Shown: positions 45,632 through 58,343 of the stretch, one piece after another
How the letters are laid out: every line of letters begins with the position of its first letter
Position numbering within the stretch: position 1 is the first letter of the stretch
From: Methylorubrum populi
Lineage (GTDB): Bacteria > Pseudomonadota > Alphaproteobacteria > Rhizobiales > Beijerinckiaceae
Direction: 5' to 3'
DNA: 64,000 nucleotides
Assembly: GCF_002355515.1 (NCBI RefSeq)
Contig: NZ_AP014809.1
Coordinates: forward strand, 2,256,501-2,320,500
Made by a program: the position numbers and the translations under genes
The notes under the pieces: generated by a model
What the model saw: only the letters and a program-made list of their open reading frames with translations
Told to the model about the DNA's origin: nothing
Databases searched by the model: none

Positions 45632-47164
45632 TCAGGCCGCCTTCCACCGCCGGGCCGTGTGGTTGCCGAAGGCGCGGGCGTAGAGGTTGCAGTAGTTCAG
45701 GGCCGCCCCGTCCCAGTCGAAGGAGCGGGACATCGCGCTGCGCCGCATGGTGTTGAGGCGCTTCTTCTGTCCGAAGGTCTCGAAGGCACGACGGATCGCC
45801 GAGGCCAGACCCCTGGGAGAGGCCTCGCCGAAGGTGAAGCCCGTCACACCGTCCTCGACCGTATCGTTGAGGCCGCCGGTGCGGCGCACGATCGGCAGGG
45901 AGCCGAAGCGCTGCGCGTACATCTGCGCCAGCCCGCAGGGCTCGAAGCGCGAGGGCATGAGCAGGAAGTCGCTGCCGGCGAAGATGCGGCGCGCTTCCGT
46001 CTCGCGGAAACCGACATGGACGCCGACATTCTCGGGATGGCGCCCGGCGAGGTCGCGCAGGGCTTCCTCGAACCGGCCCTCGCCCTGGCCGATCACCACG
46101 AGCTGCCCACCCTCGGCGACGATCGATTCCGCGGCACTGATGCTGAGATCGATGCCCTTCTGATGCACGAGGCGCGAGACGATGGCGAAAAGCGGCCCGC
46201 GGGAGACCGCCATGCCGAACTGTTTGCGCACCTCGTCGGCATTCGCCCGCTTTCCCTTCCAGTCGTCGGGCTCGAACCGGGTGGCGAGGTGCGGGTCGGT
46301 GCGCGGATCCCAGCTCTCGTCGATGCCGTTGAGGATGCCGGTCAGGCGCCCCTGCGCGGCGCGGGTGCGCAGCAGGCCGTCGAGGCCGCAGCCGCCCTCG
46401 GGCGTGGTGATCTCGCGGGCATAGGTCTCGCTCACCGTGGTGACGTGCGAGGCGTGGTAGATGCCGGCCTTGAGGAAGGAGAGCTGCCCATAGAACTCCA
46501 CGCCGTCCATCTGGAAGGCGTAATCCGGCACGCCGATCCGCCCGAGATTGTCGCGGTGGAACAGGCCCTGATAGGCGAGATTGTGGATCGTCAGCACGCT
46601 CGGCCGGCGGATGCCGAGCCAGGACATGTAGGCCGGCGCCAGCGCCGTCTGCCAATCGTTGAGGTGAAGCAGGTCGGCCGACCAGAACGGGTCGATCCCG
46701 GCGGCGAGCTCGGCCGCCGCCCGGCTGAGGCGGGCGAACCGCAGGTCGTTGTCACCGAAATCCCCGCCCGCGTCGCCGTACGGCGTGCCGTCGCGCTCGT
46801 ACAGGTCGGGCGCGATGAGGACGTAGACGCCGAGGCCGTCCGGCGTGGTGCCGAAGCCGAGTTCGCAGGCCGGCACGCCGGCGAAGGCGCCGAGCCGGGC
46901 GATCGTCGTCAGGGTCTCGAGGCCGGCGAGCACCCGGGCGTAGCCGGGGATGAGGACGCGAACATCGTAGTGACGGCGCAGGGCCCGGGGCAGGGCGCCC
47001 GCCACCTCGCCGAGGCCGCCGGTCTTCACGAAATCCGCCATCTCGGGGGTGGCGTAGAGAATCCGGGGAAGGAGTGCGTTGCCGAGCTTCGGATCGGGGT
47101 CGAAGGTGGCTATCGAGGATGGCGGCTCGGCGACCGGACGCGCACCGAGATCCACGTAAGCCAT
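45632..47164 (-). CDS. glgA: Glycogen synthase (ADP-glucose type)
   Basis: A 510-residue GT5 enzyme that transfers glucose from ADP-glucose to glycogen. The ADP-glucose-binding KTGGL motif is at Lys47 (FVKTGGLGEVAGALP), and the C-terminal GT-B half has SRFEPCGLAQMYAQRFG and the RTGGLNDTV loop. The ATG at 47164 fits the family start with a ~30-residue extension. It is downstream of the GH13 gene with a 272-base gap. No glgC or glgB is in the window. Confidence 0.95.
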   Translation of the reverse strand: MAYVDLGARPVAEPPSSIATFDPDPKLGNALLPRILYATPEMADFVKTGGLGEVAGALPRALRRHYDVRVLIPGYARVLAGLETLTTIARLGAFAGVPACELGFGTTPDGLGVYVLIAPDLYERDGTPYGDAGGDFGDNDLRFARLSRAAAELAAGIDPFWSADLLHLNDWQTALAPAYMSWLGIRRPSVLTIHNLAYQGLFHRDNLGRIGVPDYAFQMDGVEFYGQLSFLKAGIYHASHVTTVSETYAREITTPEGGCGLDGLLRTRAAQGRLTGILNGIDESWDPRTDPHLATRFEPDDWKGKRANADEVRKQFGMAVSRGPLFAIVSRLVHQKGIDLSISAAESIVAEGGQLVVIGQGEGRFEEALRDLAGRHPENVGVHVGFRETEARRIFAGSDFLLMPSRFEPCGLAQMYAQRFGSLPIVRRTGGLNDTVEDGVTGFTFGEASPRGLASAIRRAFETFGQKKRLNTMRRSAMSRSFDWDGAALNYCNLYARAFGNHTARRWKAA

Positions 47165-47436
47165 CGACTCGCCCCCACACCACCCGCGCCGCTGGTGAAA
47201 AGCGGGTACCGCCGCTGCTGCGCTCGGCATTGAAATGCTCCGGAAGGCAATCCGTTCCGTTGCATCGCACAATTCAGGCCACGTTCAGACCAATATTTTT
47301 GAGCGACCGCCTGCGCTGCCATCATGGGTTGTCTGCGTCGCGCGAATGTCTCGGCGCAGCCGGACTTTTGCCCGCTGCGGCCGGTTGCGACGGATGCAGC
47401 GCAGCGAAGTCGCGACGACGCCGCGGCGGATGGACC

Positions 47437-49065
<1,629 letters not shown>

Positions 49066-49408
49066 CGGACCTCCCGCGATGATGACGGCGGCTACGCGCC
49101 GTATCAGGGTGGCGTAGGGCCGTTCAGCAAGCCTTCAAGCGCTCGGTGCCATTTCTCCTGCCGGTCGGCGCCGAAGCGCGAGCGTTGTGTCCAAGGTGAC
49201 ACAGGCATGTGGGCATACGACTTGCGAACGACATGTTCGCACGCATGTGTCGCGATGTGTCTCGACAAGGCCGATCACCGGCAACACCATGGTGTGGCAG
49301 GGCGACAGGCCACGTCGCAGATCATCGTGCCGCCGCAAGAAGAGGGCAGGATCTGCGTTGAACCGACATGCATCAGCTGCTTCGGCTGCAACGAAGGGGG
49401 AATCTGAG
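49066..49408. promoter_or_regulatory. Divergent control region of the GH13 and glgP genes, with palindromes
   Basis: 343 bases holding several inverted repeats: GTGTC-CAAGGT-GACAC (49187-49202), TGCGAAC-GACAT-GTTCGCA (49223-49241, seven perfect pairs) and the perfect 12-bp ACACCATGGTGT (49284-49295). Repeated ATGTGT words occur at 49245-49260. The composition is less GC-rich than the flanking genes. This looks like a multi-site regulatory region for glycogen breakdown, and the nearby Crp/Fnr regulator is an obvious candidate, though the sites do not match its textbook consensus. Confidence 0.6.
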
Positions 49409-51943
<2,535 letters not shown>

Positions 51944-51969
51944 GGGCCGGCAGGATCGTGTCATGAAAG

Positions 51970-52001
51970 AAGGGAGCGGCCGGATCGGCCGCTCCCTTTT
52001 T
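51970..52001 (+). terminator. Intrinsic terminator of glgP
   Basis: A perfect 12-bp stem (51970-51981 with 51987-51998) with five-base loop GGATC and a run of five T (51997-52001), 26 bases after the glgP stop. Confidence 0.92.
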
Positions 52002-52073
52002 CGTTCTCGGATCAGGGGCCGAACCGCGCTCTCGCATCGCCGCCGGTCTTCAAGTCGCGTCAGCTGCGGCAGG

Positions 52074-52334
52074 CTACCTTTCCGACGCGGTCGGAGGGCG
52101 GACGTGAGGAAGGTCGATGGGATCGGCGGCCCCACAGGTCGCGTAGTTCCGGCGAGCCTCGGTCAACGACAGCCCTCGATTGGGCCCGCCGCGGACGATG
52201 TCGGCATCGCGGTCGTCCTGGCCGTCGTCTTCCCAGAAGCAGACGGGGCCGATTTCGAACCTACCCCGTTCGTCGAGTGTGAGGCAGCGGCAGCAGGGAC
52301 AGCTATGGTCCGCCCTCGAACTGTCCGTATCCAT
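52074..52334 (-). CDS. CPCC-family cysteine-rich protein
   Basis: An 86-residue protein matching the Cys_rich_CPCC family: CPCC at residues 12-15, a further Cys17 and Cys32 in the PVCFWEDDGQDD motif, then RGGPNRGLSLTEARRNY. The cysteines probably bind zinc. Function is unknown; the family is widespread and often near mobile or defence genes, though nothing else here suggests that. It converges with glgP across the terminator. Confidence 0.87.
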   Translation of the reverse strand: MDTDSSRADHSCPCCRCLTLDERGRFEIGPVCFWEDDGQDDRDADIVRGGPNRGLSLTEARRNYATCGAADPIDLPHVRPPTASER

Positions 52335-52410
52335 GAGCCTTGCCCACCAAACGGCGCGCGATCAGCCATCCCGATGACGAGAGAGGGACCACGCGGCGAG
52401 GGTGTGACCC

Positions 52411-53364
52411 TCAAGCCCCCGGTTCGAGCGGGATCGGATAGTACCGCGCACCCGCCGCAGCGGCCAGAACCTCCACCGCGCCCAGCGTCGAGGGGCAGCC
52501 GGAGGCGTGCACCACGTCGGTCGCCCGTAAGGTGGGGATATGGGCGGTGAGCGGGCCGGGGCGCACGTCGGGCGCCCGCTGGCGATGGCGGTCGGCGGCC
52601 AGCGTGATGCGGGAGACGCCGGTGGCGCGCAGCCATTCGAGCGACGGGCGCATGTAGAGGTCGAGGGGATCGCGGGCGCCGATCACCAGGCAGATCTCGC
52701 GGGCCGGCTCGACGTAGCGCGCGGCGCGGGCGATGGCCCAGATGCCGGCAAAGCCCGTCTCCGCCGCGACCAGCACGAGGCGGCCGCCGCCGGGGCGATA
52801 GGTGCCGTTGCCGACGGGTCCCTTCACCTTCACCGCGCGGCCGGGCTCGACCGCGCAGCCGAACAGGGCGGTGAGATCCTCCGCGCACTCGCCGCGCAGG
52901 TGGAAGACGAGTTCGTTCAGCTCCGCCCCGCCCTCGACGCCGAGCGTCGGCGTCAGCGTGACCGGCTGTCCGCCCTCGAGCGTGACGACGACCTGATCAC
53001 CCGGTTCGAAGGGAAGCCGCCGCTCCAGGGTCGCGACCACCTGCACGACCCGCGGCGCCAGGGCCGTGATCGCGTCGATGCTGCCGGTGCGGCGCGCGAG
53101 CGTCCGGGCGGCGCTCCGGGCGGGCGTCTTGACGGGCCGGATCGTCGCGTCCGGATCGGGGACGGACAGCGTCACCGCTTCGGCCCGCCGGGCGCGGACG
53201 GGCAGCCGCCGCGAGGCGGGCCCGGCGCCCTGGCCGACCAAACCGGTCATCGGGGCGATCACCCCGTCGGCGAGGGCGGTTTCCAGGGAGGTGTCGCCGG
53301 GGGAGACCCGCAGGGGCTGGCCGTTGACGACAAGCGAGCAACGGGCGCTCGAGGGAGCACGCAT
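52411..53364 (-). CDS. Ferredoxin-reductase-like flavoprotein with degenerate [2Fe-2S] domain
   Basis: A 317-residue protein. Residues 90-317 resemble the FAD-binding barrel and NAD domain of phenol/toluate/naphthalene dioxygenase reductases (VVQVVATLERRLPFEPGDQVVVTLE, then RLVLVAAETGFAGIWAIARAARYV, then DLYMRPSLEWL). Residues 8-60 align in position with the plant-type ferredoxin domain, but every cluster cysteine is missing (TSLETALADGVIAPMTGLVG in place of the CxxxxCxxC loop). The barrel motif RxYS is not obvious, and near the C-terminus VVHASGCPSTLGAVEVL replaces the usual GPPAMxxA. It may no longer move electrons to a cluster. Confidence 0.7.
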   Translation of the reverse strand: MRAPSSARCSLVVNGQPLRVSPGDTSLETALADGVIAPMTGLVGQGAGPASRRLPVRARRAEAVTLSVPDPDATIRPVKTPARSAARTLARRTGSIDAITALAPRVVQVVATLERRLPFEPGDQVVVTLEGGQPVTLTPTLGVEGGAELNELVFHLRGECAEDLTALFGCAVEPGRAVKVKGPVGNGTYRPGGGRLVLVAAETGFAGIWAIARAARYVEPAREICLVIGARDPLDLYMRPSLEWLRATGVSRITLAADRHRQRAPDVRPGPLTAHIPTLRATDVVHASGCPSTLGAVEVLAAAAGARYYPIPLEPGA

Positions 53365-53406
53365 GGCGGCAACCCGCTCCGATCGGATGAGAGTGTCAGA
53401 AGGGGA

Positions 53407-53805
53407 TCAGGGCGCGTCGTGGATCAGGCGCTCGACCAGGGCGGCCCAGCGCGCGCGCACGGCCCGCGCCTCCTCGCCCAGCGTCTCCGCGTCCACGAGG
53501 CCGAGGCTGCTGCGGAGGGCCTCGCTCTCCCGGCGCTCGGCGGCGAGCGCCGCCTTCATCACCGCCACTTCGAGGCGCAGACGGGCGAGATCCGCGTCCG
53601 CGGATCCTGTCTCGGAATTCGGAAGGGCAGGAGCCGCCATCGGCGCGTCCGCGTGGGCGTCCGTCGCGATATCCGAGGGCACCTCCGCGACGAGCGCCCG
53701 CGGCGGCACGGTCCCGGCCAGGTGCGCGTGGATCGGGCGTGTCATGAGACGCCGCATCGCGCTGCCGGAGAGGGCCGGGCTCCTGCGTCTCGTCGCCTCG
53801 ATCAT
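53407..53805 (-). CDS. Hypothetical protein with helical C-terminus
   Basis: A 132-residue protein that I do not recognise. The N-terminal half is basic then Ala/Pro-rich and probably disordered; residues 70-132 form a long amphipathic helix (ADLARLRLEVAVMKAALAAERRESEALRSSLG in parts), likely a coiled coil. It is 42 bases upstream of the ferredoxin-reductase-like gene on the same strand. An overlapping frame is Arg-rich and rejected. Moderate confidence because length is short. Confidence 0.5.
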   Translation of the reverse strand: MIEATRRRSPALSGSAMRRLMTRPIHAHLAGTVPPRALVAEVPSDIATDAHADAPMAAPALPNSETGSADADLARLRLEVAVMKAALAAERRESEALRSSLGLVDAETLGEEARAVRARWAALVERLIHDAP

Positions 53806-53949
53806 CGTCCATCCTCAGGCCGGCGGGAGCGCCGACGAGGCGTCCCGAATACTTCCGATGGACCTTCCTTCAACATGGTTAAGGGAGTTTTAAACGGATG
53901 CTAGAGAGTCCGCCTCATCGTGAGATCTGGGCCTGGCCGGGCGGCGGGA

Positions 53950-56880
53950 TCACGCCGCCTCGGGCGCGGCGCCGACGAGCTGGCGGGCCTGGAGCACGGT
54001 CATCGGCTCGCCGAAGGCCGCCCCTTGCGCGTAGTCGCAGCCGAGTTCCTGCAGCCCCTGGGCATCCTCCTCCGACTCGGCGCCCTCGGCGATGGTGGCG
54101 AGCCCCAGTTCCTGACCCATCCGCAGGACGGAGCGCAGCATGGCGGTGCGCCCCTGGCCCAACTGGCGCACGAAGCTCTGGTCGATCTTGATCGTGTCGA
54201 AGGGGAAGCGCTGGAGGTAGGAGAGCGCCGAGTAGCCGGTGCCGAAATCGTCGAGGACGAGGCCGGCGCCGAGATCGTGGATGCGGGTGAGCATCTGGGC
54301 GGCGTATTCCGGGTTCTCCATCACCAGCCCCTCGGCCATCTCCAGCTTGAGCGAGCCGGGGAGCACGCCGGTGCGGGCGATCACCGTCTTCACGTCGTGG
54401 AGGAGGTCGTGGCGCAGCAGCTGGCGCGAGGAGACGTTGACCGAGGCGAAGATCGGCGGCTCGACGTCGAGCGAGCGCTGCCAGGCGGCGAGTTCCAGTG
54501 CCGTGCGCTCGATGGCGAAATTGCCGAGCCCGACGATGACGCCGGTTTCCTCGGCCACCGGCATGAAGGTCGAGGGCGGAATGCGGCCGAGCTTCGGGTG
54601 GTCCCAGCGCAGCAGCGTCTCGAAGCCGGCGACAGTGCGGTCCTCGAGCCGGACGATCGGCTGGAACAGCACCTTGATCTCGTTGCGCTCCAGCGCCTTG
54701 CGCAGGTCGGCCTCCAGCATCAGCCGGTCGGAGCGCTCCAGCCGCATATTGGCGCGGAACACCTCGATCCGGTCGCCGCCGCCGCGCTTGGCCTGGATCA
54801 TCGCCATCTCGGCGTTCTTGAACACTTCTTCGCGCCGCGTCTGTCCCGTGCTCTGGCCGCTGGCGCCCTGCGCCGCCTCGTGCAGGGCGATGCCGATGGA
54901 GACGGTGAGGAAGACCTCGCGGTCGGCGTAGGTGATCGGGGTGGCGATGGCGCGCCGGATCATCTCGGCGAACGAGAGGATGCGGTCGGGCTCGCGTTCG
55001 GAGAGCAGGATCACCGCGAACTCGTCGCCCGCGACACGGGCCAGGGTGTCCTGCGGCCGCAGCAGCCGCCCGAGCCGGCGCGAGAGGGTGAGCAGGATCG
55101 AGTCGCCCGCCGAGAGGCCGATGGCGTCGTTGATCGCCTTGAACCGGTCGATGTCCAGCGCGATCACCGCCGGCTTGAGGCGCGGGTCCTGGCTCGCCAG
55201 CGCCAGCGCGGCCTCCAGCCGGTCCTGGAACAGCTCGCGGTTCGGCAGGCCGGTGAGGCTGTCGTGCACGGCGTCGTGCAGCAACCGCTCCTCGGCGGTC
55301 TTGGCCTCGGTCACGTCGCTGATGGTGCCGACGATGCGGATCACCTCGCCGTCGGTGCCGATCACCGGGCGCGCCTTCAGCCGGTACCACGCGTAGGGGC
55401 CGTCGGCCGAGCGCAGGCGGAAATCGTGGACGATGCGCCCGCGCCGCTCCTCGATCACCGTGTCGAGGGCCGCCGAGTAGCGCTCCACGTCGAAGGGATG
55501 GAGCAGGCCGAGCCAGTTCGCCGCCGGCCCTTCGAGGGTGCCGCGCTTGAGCCCGAGCTGCGCCTCGATCTCCGGGCCGGCGAAGACGCGGTCGCCGGGC
55601 ACGTCCCAGTCGAACACGATGTCGCCCGCGCCCGTCAGCGCCAGCGCCCGGCGCTCGGTGTCCGAGACGAGGCTGTGGCTCAGGCCGCCGCCGGCGAAGG
55701 CGTGCTGCATCACGGTGAAGCCGATCAGCATGACGATGAGCACGAGGCCGCCGATGAGGGCCGGCTGCACGAGGTCGGAGCCGATCTGACCCGTGATGGC
55801 GAAGCCCGCCGCCACCACCCAGACCAGCAGCAGCAGCCAGGTCGGCACCAGCAGGATGGCGCGGTCGTAGCCGTTATGAACGGCGAGATACAGGATCAGC
55901 AGGAGGCCGACGCCGGCCACCGCCGCGATCGAGATGCGCGCCACGCCCGCCGCCACCGGCGGATCGAACACCGCGAGCGCCACGAGGCCGGCGAGGAAGG
56001 TCAGCCAGAAGAAGGCGACGTGGCTGTAGCGCACGTGCCAGCGCGACAGGTTGAGATAGGCGAACAGGAACACGAGCAGGGTGGCGCCGAGCACGGCCTC
56101 GGCCGAGGCGCGGTAGATCCGCTCGGCGAGTTCGGTGACGGGAAACACCCGCTGCAGGAAGCCGAAATCGATGCAGGCATAGGCGAGCACCGCCCAGGAC
56201 AGCGCGGCGGCGGCGGGAAAGATGATCGCGCCCTTCACCACGAAGATGATGGTGAGGAACAGCGCCAAGAGCCCGGCGATGCCGATGATGATGCCCTTGT
56301 AGAGGGTCAGCCCCGAGGTCTTCTTGCGGTAGGCGTCCTGGTCCCAGAGGTAGACCTGCGGGATGTTCGGACCTTTGAGCTCGGCGACGTAGGTGACCGT
56401 GGTGCCGGGATCGACGGTGATCAGGAACTGGTCGGCGTCGAGGCTCTCGTCGCGCTCGGGGCGGATGCCCTCGCTCGCGGTGATGGCGGCGATGCGCGAG
56501 CCGCCGAGATCGGGCCAGATCACGCCGGAGCCGACGAGGCGGAAATGCGGGGCGACCAGCAGCCGGTCGATCTGCTCGTCGGTGTCGTTGGTGAGGGCGA
56601 ACACCATCCAGTCGGGTCGCGCGCCGGCCTCACGGGCCTTCACCGCGATGCGCCGCACGATGCCGTCCTTGCCCGGCGCGGTCGAGATCTGGATCAGGTC
56701 ACCGTCCGAGCGGTAGCGCTCGATCATCGGCGTCAGGTCGATCGCGGGCGCGTCGAGGGTGACGCGCACGGCTTCAACCGCGAGAGCGGGGCTGGTGGTC
56801 CCGAGGAGGCCGGCGAGGGTGCCCGCCACGGCCGTCAGGATCGCGAGGGCCAGGGCGAGGGCCAGGGAAAGCGTGCGCAA
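53950..56880 (-). CDS. Membrane GGDEF/EAL bifunctional protein with 7TM-type sensor and PAS
   Basis: A 976-residue c-di-GMP protein. Order: signal/first helix (LSLALALALAILTAVAGTLAGLLG), periplasmic domain (about 35-180), six to seven membrane helices (about 180-420), PAS (about 440-560), GGDEF-type domain with AGDEF near residue 618 (the first Gly changed to Ala), and EAL domain with ETL near 754 (GFETLLRW), DDFGTGYSAL and KIDQSF. EAL catalytic Glu is kept, so phosphodiesterase activity is plausible; AGDEF cyclases can be active or not. The TTG at 56880 gives the signal peptide; the longer upstream frame crosses repeats and is rejected. No good ribosome site is seen. Confidence 0.85.
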   Translation of the reverse strand: MRTLSLALALALAILTAVAGTLAGLLGTTSPALAVEAVRVTLDAPAIDLTPMIERYRSDGDLIQISTAPGKDGIVRRIAVKAREAGARPDWMVFALTNDTDEQIDRLLVAPHFRLVGSGVIWPDLGGSRIAAITASEGIRPERDESLDADQFLITVDPGTTVTYVAELKGPNIPQVYLWDQDAYRKKTSGLTLYKGIIIGIAGLLALFLTIIFVVKGAIIFPAAAALSWAVLAYACIDFGFLQRVFPVTELAERIYRASAEAVLGATLLVFLFAYLNLSRWHVRYSHVAFFWLTFLAGLVALAVFDPPVAAGVARISIAAVAGVGLLLILYLAVHNGYDRAILLVPTWLLLLVWVVAAGFAITGQIGSDLVQPALIGGLVLIVMLIGFTVMQHAFAGGGLSHSLVSDTERRALALTGAGDIVFDWDVPGDRVFAGPEIEAQLGLKRGTLEGPAANWLGLLHPFDVERYSAALDTVIEERRGRIVHDFRLRSADGPYAWYRLKARPVIGTDGEVIRIVGTISDVTEAKTAEERLLHDAVHDSLTGLPNRELFQDRLEAALALASQDPRLKPAVIALDIDRFKAINDAIGLSAGDSILLTLSRRLGRLLRPQDTLARVAGDEFAVILLSEREPDRILSFAEMIRRAIATPITYADREVFLTVSIGIALHEAAQGASGQSTGQTRREEVFKNAEMAMIQAKRGGGDRIEVFRANMRLERSDRLMLEADLRKALERNEIKVLFQPIVRLEDRTVAGFETLLRWDHPKLGRIPPSTFMPVAEETGVIVGLGNFAIERTALELAAWQRSLDVEPPIFASVNVSSRQLLRHDLLHDVKTVIARTGVLPGSLKLEMAEGLVMENPEYAAQMLTRIHDLGAGLVLDDFGTGYSALSYLQRFPFDTIKIDQSFVRQLGQGRTAMLRSVLRMGQELGLATIAEGAESEEDAQGLQELGCDYAQGAAFGEPMTVLQARQLVGAAPEAA

Positions 56881-57132
56881 CGGGCGATTCTTGACAGCCG
56901 GCTTGAGCGGTGGAGGCGAGCGGCCAAGTCGTATCGGCGGCTCCCCGCCCCCGCAAGGCGAGCCGGCGGGGGACGCGCGGCCCGCCCACCGCTCTTTCGG
57001 AGGACCGCGCCACGCGGATCGCGTGGCTTTGCGGCCAAAACAAGTTGGGATCGGCTGCAACCGTCTCGCTTGGGCGGATGGAGACGAGTAGAGCGGGGAC
57101 CATGCGAAGGATCGGAAGACGCCGCGTGAAAG

Positions 57133-57285
57133 CCCTCCCCCCACTGCGGGGGAGGGTGGCCCCCGAAGGGGGCCGGGTGAGGGGAGGGCCGCCTCCGCTG
57201 GAGCGATGCCAACCGAGAGTGGCAGCGTCGCGCTGCCCCTCTCCCGCCTGCTCCGCAGGCACCCTCCCCCGCAGAGGGGGGAGGG
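57133..57285. repeat. Pair of REP-like palindromic elements
   Basis: Several nested palindromes: CCCTCCCC/GGGGAGGG (57133-57140 with 57149-57156), GGCCCCC-GAA-GGGGGCC (57158-57174), GCCTGC-TCC-GCAGGC (57246-57260) and CCCTCCCCC-GCAGAG-GGGGGAGGG (57262-57285). The two halves look like inverted copies of one unit, and the core matches 12391-12415. They fill the divergent gap between the GGDEF/EAL gene and the glycosyl transferase. Such dispersed GC-rich palindromes are common in this group. Confidence 0.75.
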
Positions 57286-57310
57286 CTGCTGCGCCCCGTC
57301 TTGCATCCCG

Positions 57311-58318
57311 ATGACCCTCGTTCCGCTCCTCATCGTTCCCCTGGCGGCACTTCTCTCCGCCGGCCTGATCGTGCTGCTGAAGCCGCTGCTGCAGCGCTAC
57401 GCCCTGGCGCGGCCGAACGCCCGCTCCAGCCACCGGGTGCCGACCCCGCAAGGGGGCGGCATCGCGATCATCGCCGCCGCGCTGGTCACGGCCGCCCTCC
57501 TGGCCGTGCCGGCCGGGATCGCAATCAGCGGGGCCGAACTGCCGGTGCTGGCGCTCGCCGTGCTGGTGCTCGCGGCGGTCGGTGCCGTCGACGACATCCG
57601 GCCGCTGCCGGCCTCGCTCCGGCTCGTGATCCAGGCCGGCGCGGTCGCCGCCGTGGTGCTCACCGCCGAGGGCCGTCTTCTGCCCGATGCGCCGCTCTGG
57701 CTGGAGCGGGTTTTCGCGATCCTCGCCGGCCTCTGGTTCGTGAACCTCGTCAACTTCATGGACGGGCTCGACTGGATGACGGTGGCCGAATTCGTGCCGC
57801 CGTTAGCCTTCCTGTTCGCCCTCGGCCTCACCGGCCGCTACGCGCCGGAGCCGACCCTGGTCGCAGGCGCCCTGCTCGGCGGGCTCCTCGGCTTCGCGCC
57901 GTTCAACCGGCCGGTGGCGCGGCTGTTCATGGGCGATGTCGGCTCGCTGCCGGTGGGGCTGATCGTGGCGTGGCTGCTGTTCCGCCTCGCGGGAGAAGGC
58001 GGCTTGGCCGCCGCGCTGATCCTGCCGCTCTATCCGCTGGCCGACGCGACGCTCACCCTCTTGTGGCGCCTGCGGCGCGGCGAGCGGGTGTGGCAGGCCC
58101 ATCGCAGCCACTACTACCAGGTCGCCACGGTCAACGGCCTCTCCGTGCCGGAGGTGGTCGGTTCGGTCTTCGCCGTACAGGTGGCGCTGGCCGGGCTGGC
58201 GGGCGTGACCTTGCTTTGGACCTCTCCGCCCGTCACGCTCGTTTGCCTCGTCCTCGCGGCGGGGCTCGTCGGGTGGCGGCTGCGCCGGTTCGCGGCGCCG
58301 CGGGCCGATCGGGCGTAA
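57311..58318 (+). CDS. WecA/MraY-family undecaprenyl-phosphate sugar-phosphate transferase
   Basis: A 335-residue polytopic enzyme with about ten helices. Family motifs are ARPNARSSHRVPTPQGGG, VGAVDDIRPL (Mg-binding Asp pair), VNFMDGLDWM and LFMGDVGSLPVG, with the basic HRSHYYQ loop near the C-terminus. These identify a polyprenyl-phosphate HexNAc-1-phosphate transferase that starts O-antigen or exopolysaccharide repeat units, closer to WbpL/WecA than to MraY. ATG at 57311 fits the family start. Followed 26 bases later by the epimerase. Confidence 0.93.
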   Translation: MTLVPLLIVPLAALLSAGLIVLLKPLLQRYALARPNARSSHRVPTPQGGGIAIIAAALVTAALLAVPAGIAISGAELPVLALAVLVLAAVGAVDDIRPLPASLRLVIQAGAVAAVVLTAEGRLLPDAPLWLERVFAILAGLWFVNLVNFMDGLDWMTVAEFVPPLAFLFALGLTGRYAPEPTLVAGALLGGLLGFAPFNRPVARLFMGDVGSLPVGLIVAWLLFRLAGEGGLAAALILPLYPLADATLTLLWRLRRGERVWQAHRSHYYQVATVNGLSVPEVVGSVFAVQVALAGLAGVTLLWTSPPVTLVCLVLAAGLVGWRLRRFAAPRADRA

Positions 58319-58343
58319 CCGGCAGGGCGTAAGGGGAAGACCG

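Noticed and set aside
53396..53812. Alternative minus-strand frame overlapping the 53407 hypothetical gene
   Set aside because: Its translation is Arg/Gly/Pro-rich and lacks the amphipathic helix; the 53407-53805 frame has better composition.
53920..57129. A 1069-codon plus-strand open frame opposite the GGDEF/EAL gene
   Set aside because: It lies wholly across a well-supported gene on the other strand; its translation is Arg/Gly/His-rich with no domain. GC-rich DNA gives such frames.
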